Source: Pseudoalteromonas citrea
GTDB taxonomy: Bacteria; Pseudomonadota; Gammaproteobacteria; Enterobacterales; Alteromonadaceae
Reading direction: 5' to 3'
DNA: 64,000 bases
NCBI RefSeq assembly: GCF_000238375.3
Contig: NZ_AHBZ03000023.1
Span: 1 to 64,000 of the forward strand
Shown here: positions 37,701 to 46,679 of the stretch, piece after piece
Position numbering within the stretch: position 1 is the first letter of the stretch
Layout of the letters: each line of letters begins with the position of its first letter
Program-made: the position numbers and the translations under genes
The notes under the pieces: model-generated
Databases searched by the model: none
The model's input: the letters and a program-made list of their open reading frames with translations, nothing else
What the model was told of the DNA's origin: nothing

Positions 37701-38208
37701 CAGGGCGGGAACGAACTTTAAATTGACGAGTATTGGTGTTTTATGATTAGATTGAGCATGGCAATTTTGAGCTCACTACAATGAGCATTATTACACATTT
37801 AGAGTGGATTGAAGATCCTAGAACCGATGTTAATATCAAACATACTCTTGTCTACGTCTTGCTTTTAACTTTAAACGCAGTGCTCAGTGGCGCTGACGGT
37901 TAGAAGTCAATTCAAGAGTTTTTTGAGCTGCAATTTGATTGACTAAAGCTGCATCGTTCCTTTGAGCATAGTATTCCAAAACGTCACTGCATTGCTAACA
38001 TAATCTGCACCTTAGATACCGACGCTTTTCTCAAAGCACTATTAGATTAACTCTCATCGTGAAAAAAAACCACACATTGTAATTGATGAAAAATACTTCG
38101 AGGTTGTTGGAAAGACAATGTGTTTAACGTGCTCAATGTGATCAGTGTATTTGACGTTGATAACAACCTAACTTTGTATCAACAAGCCTCACAAAATAAA
38201 GCCCAAGA
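37701..38208 (+). pseudogene. ISAs1-family relic of a different subfamily, plus strand
   Basis: CAGGGC at 37701 looks like an ISAs1 terminal repeat. From 37781 the translation begins MSIITHLEWIEDPRTD and VLLLTLNAVLSGADG, the N-terminus of ISAs1 transposases. After frameshifts, HSIPKRHCIANII and DTDAFLKALLD follow, then VIDEKYFEVVGKT (from the AIDGKT region) and VISVFDVDNNLTLYQQASQNK. The remainder is cut off by the minus-strand ISAs1 copy that starts at about 38212. It is too divergent from the other two copies to be a recent duplicate. Confidence 0.75.
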
Positions 38209-38211
38209 AGC

Positions 38212-39121
38212 AAGGCAACCGCATAAATGTTTTAAAAACCGTCAGTAGTACTTTTTCTGCATAATCAGTATTGAGTGCAGCTTTAAATCGTTTAGCTTTA
38301 ATGCCCTTTTTACATGCCTGTTCCTTACGCAACATAGTGAGCGTAATATGGCGAACCGCCGTCATGTTTCCCGCGGTATTACCTCTTCGAATACGACTAT
38401 CATCTTCCCTAAAGCTCACATCAAGAACCCAATGTATTTCGTTTTCCACGCTCCAATGGAAGCGGATAGACTTCGGGAGCACCTTATCATTTTTTTAATG
38501 ATAAGGTGCTATTGCTTTTTGGCAGCCCATTGCATCAATGGTGACCACCGCTCCTTTTATATCTAACTTTGAGGGTAAATCAGGAACTGCGGTTATCTCA
38601 TTCGATTTATCGGATGTCTTTATTTGACCTAATACCACACGGTTTTCCGCTGCAAAAGCACTTACCATATGGATCGCAGCCTGTTTTGAACGTTTATCAA
38701 AACTGCGTCGCACGGTTTTGCCATTAATAGCAATAATTTCACCTAAGCTCGACACTTCGGCTGACTTCATCCATTGGATAAAACAATCTTAAAATTGCTC
38801 CAGCTCTATGGCCGATATAACGCGAGCTATGGTGTCGTGAACCAGAATACCGAAGTGAAAATAACCATACTTCATTTAGCAAAGCCAGTTTGCTTTTGCC
38901 GACTTCATCAATGGCTTCCCAACCATCGGCTCCACATATGACACCAACAATTACGGTGAGAATGACATCAAATAGTGGGTAGTGAACCTTATACTGCTTT
39001 CTATTGTCGAGAATGACGGAAAAATGTTCTTCTAATTTTTGATAACATGGAAATACTCTAACTGACTTATTGAGTATTTGATCACAAATCGCGCCTTAAT
39101 GAAACCTCATGATCTCACCCT
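38212..39121 (-). pseudogene. Decayed ISAs1-family insertion sequence with internal deletion, right flank of the island
   Basis: A shorter sister of the element at 24478-25672, in the same orientation and highly similar. The C-terminal piece (38189-38482) holds FHWSVENEIHWVLDVSFRED; the middle piece (38495-38770) holds AINGKTVRRSFDKRSKQAA. About 300 bases present in the other copy are missing between them, and a perfect hairpin sits at the junction (38478-38510). The N-terminal part (to about 39030) has a stop and frameshifts. The right terminal sequence is identical to the other copy through CTCATGATCTCACCCT. Confidence 0.86.
38478..38510. repeat. Perfect 14-bp inverted repeat at an IS deletion junction
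   Basis: AGCACCTTATCATT (38478-38491) and AATGATAAGGTGCT (38497-38510) are perfect reverse complements around a five-T loop. The sister ISAs1 copy reads AGCGCCTTAT on one side of the deleted stretch and AATGATGTTTGCCGCT on the other, so the right arm appears to have been rewritten to match the left. Confidence 0.8.
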
Positions 39122-39302
39122 GCCCGCCACAGGATGTTTTTTATATTTAAATCTTCACTCCATTATCTATCACACTTACTTTCACAATAAATACTGACAT
39201 ATCATCCGCGCTATTATTTGTTATCTGTGCCTAAAAAGTGGTAAAGCGCGCGGAGTTATGGTTTGATTAAGCTTTGCTCAATCCTAATAAAAAGAATATG
39301 TC

Positions 39303-41333
39303 ATGCTTGAAAACTTATCTTTGAGGAAGAAGATCCTCTTGCTTATCGGCGGCACCATCTCCGTTTTACTTATCATCGCCTCAAGTTACTTTGTTAACCA
39401 TATCGCTTCTTTATCACGCAATAGTATTGAACGAGAGGCCCAAAGCCATCTGTATTCAGAAAAGCTCTCTATGGAGGCGTTTTTTGCGCAGTATGGGAAA
39501 TTGGTCACCACCTTTGCTAATAACACCAGCTTGGTAAATTTCTTCAGCCAATATGACCAAAGAGAAAGTGAGCTTGAAACTCAACCTGGTTACCTTGAGG
39601 TCAATAAAGACTTCGTAAATCTGACATTAAACGATGACAATATTTTATCAACCTTCTTTGCCTCCGCCATCACTGGAGAATATTTTAAAGAAAACGAGCG
39701 GACCTCTCGCTTTTCAGACGGCCGCGAGTATTACGCTTATAAGCGTGGTTGGTGGCCAGAGGCGATGAAAATGGGTGGACTACATGTTAGTCCTGTTTCT
39801 GTGGATGCCAACACGGGTGATGTATCTGCGGTGATCAAAGAACCAATTTATAATGACCAACGAAAATTAATTGGTATTGCAGGTATTGATTTACAAATGG
39901 CCAACGTCAATGCCTTAGTAGAAGATATCCGATTTAATAACCAAGGGTATGGTTTTTTATTAGACAGTGACTTAAAAGTAGTTCATTTATCGGAGCAGAC
40001 TGGGCATAACTTATCTATTACCGATGAAGGCCCGAATGGTAAAGAAGGGCTTGATGGTTTAGAAAGTCAATTCAGCAACACCTCAGGATTTAAAGCACTT
40101 AACAGCGCAATAAAAAGTAATACAGCAGGCACAGCGTATGTCACATTTAAGGGAAATGAATACTACGTAATTTTTAATAGTGTGCAATTAGATAGCCCCA
40201 TTCTTGATTGGCATGTTGGGATCATGATCCCGGTGAGCCTTATTGAAGCCCCCGTCGAAGAGGCGGTGATGACCACCACCATTTCGGTCATTGTGATAAT
40301 CTTCATCATTGTTTTAATGATTTTGTGGGCGACTCAACTTATTACTAAACCCATCACTACTTTAACTGAAACGATGCGCGAGATAGCCTCAGGAGATGGT
40401 GACTTAACACGTCGCATCAATATCACCAGTAAAGATGAAGTGGGCCAATTAGCTGAGCATATGAACACCTTCATTGATAAATTGCGTGCGATGATGCTAG
40501 ACACCGCAGCACAAGCATCACAGCTGGGCAATGCCTCAGAACAACTCAGTGCGGTTTCATCTAGTACCAATCATGAAATTCAACAAGAAAAAGAACAAGT
40601 CGATAGTGTGAGTGCAGCCGTGACCCAAATGGCCGCCACCGTCACTGAAATATCACGTAATGCGCAAGAAACGAACCAAGCGGCAGAGCTTGTGCAACGT
40701 ATGACCAATGACGGCACTACCCGCTCAACACAAGCACAAGCTGATATGACTAACCTTGCCAGCCACATTGGTGAAGCGGCAAAGGTTGTGGCCGGGCTTG
40801 AGCAAGAAACCAGTAATATCGGTGCCGTTATCGATGTGATCAATAGCATTGCAGAGCAAACTAACCTGCTAGCACTTAATGCGGCAATTGAAGCAGCGAG
40901 AGCCGGTGAACAAGGTCGTGGATTTGCGGTAGTTGCAGACGAAGTTCGCTCTTTGGCAAGTCGTACGCAGGAGTCAACCGACGATATTCAAAAAATGATT
41001 TCAAAGTTACAGCAAATAGCCCAGCAAGCATCTACGATGATGCAGCAGGGTCAACAACAAGCTGAAGGGTCTGTATCACAAACTCAAGGTGTACTAGACT
41101 CATTGCAAGATATTGCTGGATCAGTCACGACCGTACAAGATCAAAGCCATCAAATTGCCACCTCGACAGAGCAGCAAACCGTCGTTGCTGAAGATATCAA
41201 CAGTAGCTTAAGTGCCATCAATGATTTAGTAAATAGTACCGCCCATCATGCTCACACGTTAGCTGATGAAGCAAAAGATTTGAATGATTTGGCACGTGCA
41301 TTAAACAGCACTGTAAATCAATTTAAGCTCTGA
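39303..41333 (+). CDS. Methyl-accepting chemotaxis protein with dCache-type sensor
   Basis: 676 residues. Membrane segment one (about 12-32) and segment two (about 323-345) bracket a periplasmic sensor of about 290 residues with dCache features ([30 protein letters not shown]). A HAMP domain follows (about 346-400, [25 protein letters not shown]), then the signalling domain with the near-invariant hairpin [18 protein letters not shown] and [13 protein letters not shown]. It signals to CheA/CheW; the ligand is unknown. It is a single gene followed by a strong hairpin. Confidence 0.93.
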   Translation: MLENLSLRKKILLLIGGTISVLLIIASSYFVNHIASLSRNSIEREAQSHLYSEKLSMEAFFAQYGKLVTTFANNTSLVNFFSQYDQRESELETQPGYLEVNKDFVNLTLNDDNILSTFFASAITGEYFKENERTSRFSDGREYYAYKRGWWPEAMKMGGLHVSPVSVDANTGDVSAVIKEPIYNDQRKLIGIAGIDLQMANVNALVEDIRFNNQGYGFLLDSDLKVVHLSEQTGHNLSITDEGPNGKEGLDGLESQFSNTSGFKALNSAIKSNTAGTAYVTFKGNEYYVIFNSVQLDSPILDWHVGIMIPVSLIEAPVEEAVMTTTISVIVIIFIIVLMILWATQLITKPITTLTETMREIASGDGDLTRRINITSKDEVGQLAEHMNTFIDKLRAMMLDTAAQASQLGNASEQLSAVSSSTNHEIQQEKEQVDSVSAAVTQMAATVTEISRNAQETNQAAELVQRMTNDGTTRSTQAQADMTNLASHIGEAAKVVAGLEQETSNIGAVIDVINSIAEQTNLLALNAAIEAARAGEQGRGFAVVADEVRSLASRTQESTDDIQKMISKLQQIAQQASTMMQQGQQQAEGSVSQTQGVLDSLQDIAGSVTTVQDQSHQIATSTEQQTVVAEDINSSLSAINDLVNSTAHHAHTLADEAKDLNDLARALNSTVNQFKL

Positions 41334-41350
41334 TATTAGCCTTCACTCTT

Positions 41351-41378
41351 CAACACATGCCAATTTTGGCATGTGTTG
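41351..41378 (+). terminator. Hairpin terminator after the chemoreceptor gene
   Basis: CAACACATGCCA and TGGCATGTGTTG form a perfect 12-bp stem with an ATTT loop, 18 bases past the stop. It lacks a proper T run, so termination may be weak or the hairpin may only stabilise the transcript end. Confidence 0.5.
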
Positions 41379-41380
41379 AT

Positions 41381-41394
41381 TTGCGTTAGATCAA
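41381..41394 (+). promoter_or_regulatory. Candidate FNR-type site upstream of hemN
   Basis: TTGCGTTAGATCAA matches the FNR consensus TTGAT-N4-ATCAA in eight of ten positions. It lies 61-74 bases before the hemN ATG, and a TATACA box at 41422-41427 is close to the spacing expected for FNR activation. Anaerobic induction of hemN by FNR-type regulators is known in several bacteria. Confidence 0.5.
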
Positions 41395-41454
41395 CACGCA
41401 GCATCCGCTTCCCTTTTACACTATACATTTATCGTAATAGTGAGAGTCGTCGTG

Positions 41455-42822
41455 ATGAGCTTACCAACCTGGGATGATACCCTGATCAGCAAATATAATG
41501 TATCAGGGCCAAGATATACCTCTTACCCTACTGCGTTATCGTTAAAGAGTGGATACCAACCAAGCGATTTGGCCGCTGCAATTGAGCACTCAACCAGCCG
41601 TTCACTGTCGCTATATATTCATATCCCCTTTTGCCACCAACTCTGTTACTACTGTGGTTGTAATAAAATCGTCACCCGCCATCAATCAAAAGCCGATGTC
41701 TATCTAGATCACTTAGAAAAAGAAGTTCAATCGCAAGCCCCCCTTTTTAAAGCGTATAAAATAGAGCAACTGCATCTTGGGGGGGGAACACCGACATTTT
41801 TAACTGCTATACAAATGACACGGCTGATCTCGATATTAGAACAACATTTTAACTTTCAAGAAGACGCTCAGCGCGGTATTGAGATAGACCCGCGTTCTTT
41901 ACCCGATAACATGCTAACGACGTTGCACAGGCTTAAATTCAACAGAGTCTCTTTTGGTATTCAAGACTTTAATGACAAAGTACAAACAGCGGTTAATCGT
42001 CCGCAACATATGGATGATGTGATCGCCTTAGTGCGTCAAGCGCGTGAGCTAGGGTTCAAATCAATTAATACCGATATGATCTATGGCTTACCTCACCAAA
42101 CTCCAGACAGCTTTGCTAAGAGTATTAAACAGCTTATTGCTCTCAGTCCTGATCGCGTGTCTGTTTTTAATTACGCACATTTACCCGAACGATTTGCCGC
42201 ACAGCGTAAACTCAATGAATCAGACATGCCAACCCCCCAACAAAAGTTAGACATGTTTAAAAATACGCTGTTGCAAATGACTGAAGCAGAGTATCAATTC
42301 ATTGGTATGGATCATTTTGCCAAACAAACCGATGAACTCGCCATCGCTCAGCGAGAAGGCAAATTACATCGAAATTTTCAGGGTTACACAACACATGGGG
42401 AATGTGATTTACTCGGCTTGGGGGTGTCGTCTATTTCACAAATAGGTAATGCCGTATTACAAAACCATAAGGAACTAAAAAGGTATTATCAGGCGGTCTC
42501 TGAAGCAGGCTGTGCACTGACCAAAGGCATGACACTCAATACAGATGATGTACTCAGAGCCGATATTATCAAACAGCTTATTTGCCATTTTTCGTTGAAC
42601 ATTACAGACATTGAAACGACCCACTCAATTCATTTTTTTGAGTATTTCGATCGGGAGCTCAAAAGCTTACAACCCTTAATTGATGATGGGTTAGTAATAC
42701 TGTCTAGATCTCAGATTATCATTACCAATAAAGGTAACTTGTTCATTCGCATTATCTGTATGTGCTTTGATGTTTATTTACAAAACCAACTACAAAACAC
42801 CCGTTTTTCTCGTGTGATTTAA
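41455..42822 (+). CDS. hemN: Oxygen-independent coproporphyrinogen III oxidase HemN
   Basis: 455 residues from the ATG at 41455; the in-frame GTG at 41440 is less likely. It is a radical-SAM enzyme that decarboxylates coproporphyrinogen III without oxygen in heme synthesis. The cluster motif is HIPFCHQLCYYCGCNK, with the extra cysteine that marks true HemN, and the early NVSGPRYTSYPTA and GGGTPTFL segments are conserved. A candidate FNR site and a shared terminator flank it. Confidence 0.95.
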   Translation: MSLPTWDDTLISKYNVSGPRYTSYPTALSLKSGYQPSDLAAAIEHSTSRSLSLYIHIPFCHQLCYYCGCNKIVTRHQSKADVYLDHLEKEVQSQAPLFKAYKIEQLHLGGGTPTFLTAIQMTRLISILEQHFNFQEDAQRGIEIDPRSLPDNMLTTLHRLKFNRVSFGIQDFNDKVQTAVNRPQHMDDVIALVRQARELGFKSINTDMIYGLPHQTPDSFAKSIKQLIALSPDRVSVFNYAHLPERFAAQRKLNESDMPTPQQKLDMFKNTLLQMTEAEYQFIGMDHFAKQTDELAIAQREGKLHRNFQGYTTHGECDLLGLGVSSISQIGNAVLQNHKELKRYYQAVSEAGCALTKGMTLNTDDVLRADIIKQLICHFSLNITDIETTHSIHFFEYFDRELKSLQPLIDDGLVILSRSQIIITNKGNLFIRIICMCFDVYLQNQLQNTRFSRVI

Positions 42823-42832
42823 AAGTGAAGAA

Positions 42833-42863
42833 AAAAGCCCGTGTAAATTACACGGGCTTTTTG
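42833..42863. terminator. Bidirectional terminator between hemN and the siderophore exporter
   Basis: AAAAAGCCCGTGTAA and its complement ACACGGGCTTTTT form a long stem with A and T runs on both sides. It serves hemN on the plus strand and the ABC exporter on the minus strand. Confidence 0.9.
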
Positions 42864-42878
42864 TTGTATTACTTACTA

Positions 42879-44504
42879 TTAAGCAATACTTTGCGTGTTC
42901 TTCATCACAGATGGTTCTGTTAATTTACCATTTTCCATCTTCAACAACCTGTCAGCCAAGTGGAAGTACTTGTCATCATGGGTGATCACCAATACGGTTT
43001 TTCCTCTTGCAGAAAGCTCAGGTAAGAGCTCCGTATAGAATACATCTTTGAATAACGGATCTTGGTCGGCCGCCCACTCATCAAACAAATAAAAGTCTCT
43101 ATCTTCTAAATACGCTACCACTAACGCTAAACGCTTTCGCTGCCCTTGAGACAAGCTTTGCGTCGTAAAGGCACCATCTTTGATCGCCACTTTATGATGT
43201 AGGTTTAGCTTTTTGATTAAGCCATTGCCTTTTTCCTCTAATGCCTGATTACCTATACCCAATAAGCGGTCAAATAGATAAAAATCGGTAAAGACGGTGC
43301 TGAACAACTGACGATAATTGTCTAAGCTCTGCGCTTCAATAATCGTATTATCGACAATGATATTGCCATCGTTGGCACCATACAATCCACTCAAGACTTT
43401 AGCAAAAGTCGTTTTTCCACTGCCATTCCCCCCCACTAAATACACCAACTCACCAGCATTTAGAGTCAAATTAATAGGAGAAAGTGCAAATACCTCATCG
43501 CTTTGCTCATGATAATAACTATGACTTAAATTTTTCACATGCAATTGCTTAAAACCAGTTAAGTCATGTGTGGTATTTTGCTCTATTTGATCTAAATCGT
43601 CTTGAAGTTCACCAATTGTATTGGCCGATGCTTTTGCGGCATAAGCGCCAGGAATAGCTTCGAGCATCACTTCTAATGGCGTTAGCATATACAAAAACAA
43701 TAATGCAAAGCCTGACATCACCTTAGCGCTGTCATTATCAACCCCAGATAAATAGTAAAGAGCCCCACCGATAAATGCGAAGATAGAAAAACCGCCCCAT
43801 GAGCCTGCAACATGATAAATATTAGCACCGGCTAAACGGCGCTGCTTTAGTAACTCTATCGCCTCACCAAGCACATCGTGAATAAATACATGGCGCTTAT
43901 TCCTATTGAGCTTAAGTTCCTTTGCACCTTCAACGATCGCGTCAAAGTGCACAAATAATTTATCTTGTAGATCTGCCGCTTCAGAGACTTTCTTAAATGC
44001 AGTGGCATTTGCAAAACTGTAACCTGCCGAGCCTAGAAACAGAGTGAGCAATGCAAACAAGAACACTTGCCAATCTAACCATGCCATATAGCCTAAACTG
44101 CCAATGACGATCATCGCGTTAGTTAAAATCTTGGGCAAGCTTTGAAAGAATGATGCCACTTTCAAGCTATGCTCGGTCAAACAAGACTTTATTTTCGCTC
44201 CGCCATGACGCTCCATACTTTCTAGCTTTGCTGTTATAACATGCTCCGCCACTTGTGACCTTATAACCGCCTGACTTTGCTCACTTAATTGTTCCGCTAA
44301 AAGTTTAGAGAACAGCTGTAAACATACGCCCGAAACCGCAAGGATTGCAAAATAAATAAACTTTTGATTTAACTGATCGCTCTCACTATTAATAATCTCA
44401 TTAATCAGTGCAACCAGTGAAACACTGATCAAACCAAACAGTACACTGCTGATCGCAGTAGCAATAAAGCGCCACCAGGTTTTTTTTATTAAATGCCCTA
44501 ACAC
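42879..44504 (-). CDS. Cyclic-peptide/siderophore export ABC transporter (PvdE/SyrD type)
   Basis: 541 residues, a fused membrane-ATPase half transporter. Six membrane segments (about 15-285) precede an ATPase domain with Walker A GGNGSGKTTFAK, signature LSQGQRKRLALVVAYLED and FDEWAADQDP in place of the usual Walker B extension; this FDEWAADQDP block is characteristic of the PvdE/SyrD cyclic-peptide exporter family. It probably moves the siderophore or a precursor from cytoplasm to periplasm. It is divergent from the FhuF-like gene by 110-122 bases, so they may share iron control. Confidence 0.9.
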   Translation of the reverse strand: MLGHLIKKTWWRFIATAISSVLFGLISVSLVALINEIINSESDQLNQKFIYFAILAVSGVCLQLFSKLLAEQLSEQSQAVIRSQVAEHVITAKLESMERHGGAKIKSCLTEHSLKVASFFQSLPKILTNAMIVIGSLGYMAWLDWQVFLFALLTLFLGSAGYSFANATAFKKVSEAADLQDKLFVHFDAIVEGAKELKLNRNKRHVFIHDVLGEAIELLKQRRLAGANIYHVAGSWGGFSIFAFIGGALYYLSGVDNDSAKVMSGFALLFLYMLTPLEVMLEAIPGAYAAKASANTIGELQDDLDQIEQNTTHDLTGFKQLHVKNLSHSYYHEQSDEVFALSPINLTLNAGELVYLVGGNGSGKTTFAKVLSGLYGANDGNIIVDNTIIEAQSLDNYRQLFSTVFTDFYLFDRLLGIGNQALEEKGNGLIKKLNLHHKVAIKDGAFTTQSLSQGQRKRLALVVAYLEDRDFYLFDEWAADQDPLFKDVFYTELLPELSARGKTVLVITHDDKYFHLADRLLKMENGKLTEPSVMKNTQSIA

Positions 44505-44626
44505 AATTAGCCCTAATCAAGTTCAATTAGATACAAGACGAGGATCCAGTAAAAAAATTCATAATCAAATCGTCTTTGTTTTATTAAGTTTATAACTTCT
44601 ATTGTCCCAAGGCCTTGCATCACCCT

Positions 44627-45349
44627 ATGTTACCTATTTTATCCCCCTACTTTAGTGGGCAGTTTGCCAGTTATGGTCAAGGTGTTGGATTAATAACCAA
44701 TACACATTCACACTCGCTACACACGCAAATGGCCAATGGCATCTTACTCGCAGATATAGATAATTTCGCACAGCAAAACAAACTGACCAAACCAAAAAGC
44801 CAAGCCTCTGTATGGCATATGCATTACACGCTACAAATACTACCTAGTATCATAGTGGCACACAGCATTTTGCAACGGTCACTCCCTGTGTCGTTAAAAG
44901 ATGTGTCATGGCAGAGTGCCCAGCAGCAATTATTATTAGCTAACCAAGGACAGCAACACGCTAGCCCCAGCCCTGAAGATCGCTATCATGCTCTGCTCTT
45001 TCAACACTTAACGCCGCTTCATAAATGGCTGAGTGAACATTATGCTATTTCCGAACGGGTGCTTTGGAGCAACTGTGCTTTTAGAATTAATCAGTTTTTT
45101 TCTGCCATCATGCAAGTAGTCGGTAAAACATCATCTTTAAAACACGATCGCAACACCTTGCTGGTGCATCAAACACTACAAGGTCGCGTGAACCCGCTTT
45201 TCAACAAACCACTTATCATTACCCATAGCGGTCAAAGCTACCCTATTCGCAACCAATGCTGCTTATTACATGAAGTACCACATAGGGCGTACTGCTCAGA
45301 CTGCCCGAAATTACCTGAACATATCGCCCATTACAGTGCAAATCGTTAG
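44627..45349 (+). CDS. FhuF-like ferric-siderophore reductase
   Basis: About 240 residues from the ATG at 44627; an in-frame TTG at 44615 is an alternative. The C-terminus has CCLLHEVPHRAYCSDC, the CC-x10-CxxC arrangement that binds the 2Fe-2S cluster in FhuF. FhuF reduces iron(III) bound to siderophores in the cytoplasm so that iron is released. The rest of the protein is weakly conserved, with the family-type segment ISERVLWSNCAFRINQFF. It sits between the exporter and the dihydroxybenzoate operon, as expected for a siderophore locus. Confidence 0.82.
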   Translation: MLPILSPYFSGQFASYGQGVGLITNTHSHSLHTQMANGILLADIDNFAQQNKLTKPKSQASVWHMHYTLQILPSIIVAHSILQRSLPVSLKDVSWQSAQQQLLLANQGQQHASPSPEDRYHALLFQHLTPLHKWLSEHYAISERVLWSNCAFRINQFFSAIMQVVGKTSSLKHDRNTLLVHQTLQGRVNPLFNKPLIITHSGQSYPIRNQCCLLHEVPHRAYCSDCPKLPEHIAHYSANR

Positions 45350-45458
45350 TAAGCGACTAAATCTTTTGCAGTGACCCTCGTCTTGGAAAAATAATATTTG
45401 CAACTGGCAATTATAAAAGAGCCAGTAAAGCGGTACTAGCACGTGAAGGTAGCCCATT

Positions 45459-46679
45459 ATGTATATGAAACATGCTTTTGATATAGCAGAGCCAAACAAA
45501 TCATTAAACTTCCAAAGTAATCGCGATTGCTTATTTATGTCAGGTGATCAATGTATTGTTACTCATGGCATCAAAAAGCGATTTTCTTCATCTATTGACT
45601 GTACCGATGAGTTAGTAAGTACAGTAAAAACCGAGCTCTCCGAACACCCTGATAATACAATTGCTTTTGGTGTTTTGCCTTTTTGTAAAACACAAAAAGC
45701 ACACTTTGTGATCCCAAATAAAACTACTTACTGGGAAAAGCCAGCGATTAGTAGTTGGTTAAGTGCAGAGCTAAGTGCATTAAATACTAAAGAAAACACC
45801 ACTAAATCTATTCAGTACCTGCAAAACCAAGCGCAATTTCAATCATCAGTAAACGCAGCCAAAACCCTATTCTTTAATAAAACACTAGAAAAGATAGTAT
45901 TAAGTAAGCAAGTCGATATTGAATTCGAGCGGTCAATCCAAAAAGAACAGGTGCTATGTCAACTTTTACAGCAAAGCCGTAGTGGCTATCACTTTTCATT
46001 TCCAGTTACTGACACTGCCACATTGATGGGCGTAAGCCCTGAGTTATTACTAGCAAAGCAAGGCTCTCAGATCATTACCAACCCACTTGCTGGTTCTACA
46101 CCGCGTGCAAATAACAGTACTTTAGAGACTGAAAATAAACAGCGTTTGTTTAACTCTGCCAAAGACCGTTTTGAACACGCCGTTGTCATTGAAGATATGG
46201 AACACGTACTAAACCCATTTTGTCATAAGTTAGAGGTACCTAAAGAACCCTCTTTACTTAGCACAGCAACAATGTGGCATTTATCTACAGAGTTAAAAGG
46301 CACACTTAAAGATCAGCACACCCATATTTTAGACATTGCAAATCAACTCCACCCATCACCGGCATTATGTGGGAAACCGACTTTGCCCGCGTACTCACAC
46401 ATACAATCATTAGAGAAACACAGTAGAGGACTTTTCTCTGGCATTATTGGTTGGTGTGATAAGCAGGGCAATGGTGAATGGGTTGTCGTTATTCGTTGCG
46501 GCCAATTAGAAAAAAATCGTGCAAGGCTATTTGCAGGTGCAGGCATCGTTGCAGCATCAGAGCCTGTACTTGAGTGGCAAGAGACGGATGCTAAATTAAA
46601 AACCATGCTGAATGCATTAGGCTTAACGCTCAATGATATTCAGCAATTATCCAACCCTAAAGAGAACGCTGAATTATGA
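45459..46679 (+). CDS. entC: Isochorismate synthase (EntC/DhbC family)
   Basis: 406 residues. It converts chorismate to isochorismate, the first step towards 2,3-dihydroxybenzoate. EKIVLSKQVDI carries the general-base Lys, and NPLAGSTPR, VVIEDMEHVL and RGLFSGIIGWCD are the chorismate-binding family blocks. There is no pyruvate-lyase motif that would suggest salicylate synthase. It is first of a five-gene operon; its stop overlaps entE by four bases. Confidence 0.93.
   Translation: MYMKHAFDIAEPNKSLNFQSNRDCLFMSGDQCIVTHGIKKRFSSSIDCTDELVSTVKTELSEHPDNTIAFGVLPFCKTQKAHFVIPNKTTYWEKPAISSWLSAELSALNTKENTTKSIQYLQNQAQFQSSVNAAKTLFFNKTLEKIVLSKQVDIEFERSIQKEQVLCQLLQQSRSGYHFSFPVTDTATLMGVSPELLLAKQGSQIITNPLAGSTPRANNSTLETENKQRLFNSAKDRFEHAVVIEDMEHVLNPFCHKLEVPKEPSLLSTATMWHLSTELKGTLKDQHTHILDIANQLHPSPALCGKPTLPAYSHIQSLEKHSRGLFSGIIGWCDKQGNGEWVVVIRCGQLEKNRARLFAGAGIVAASEPVLEWQETDAKLKTMLNALGLTLNDIQQLSNPKENAEL

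Noticed and set aside
39230-39302. Possible sigma-28 promoter before the chemoreceptor (GTAAAG followed by GC-rich bases)
   Set aside because: Only the first part resembles TAAAG and no GCCGATAA-like box follows at the right distance.
44505-44614. Fur box in the gap between the exporter and the FhuF-like gene
   Set aside because: AT-rich sequence is present but no window matches the 19-base consensus well by eye.
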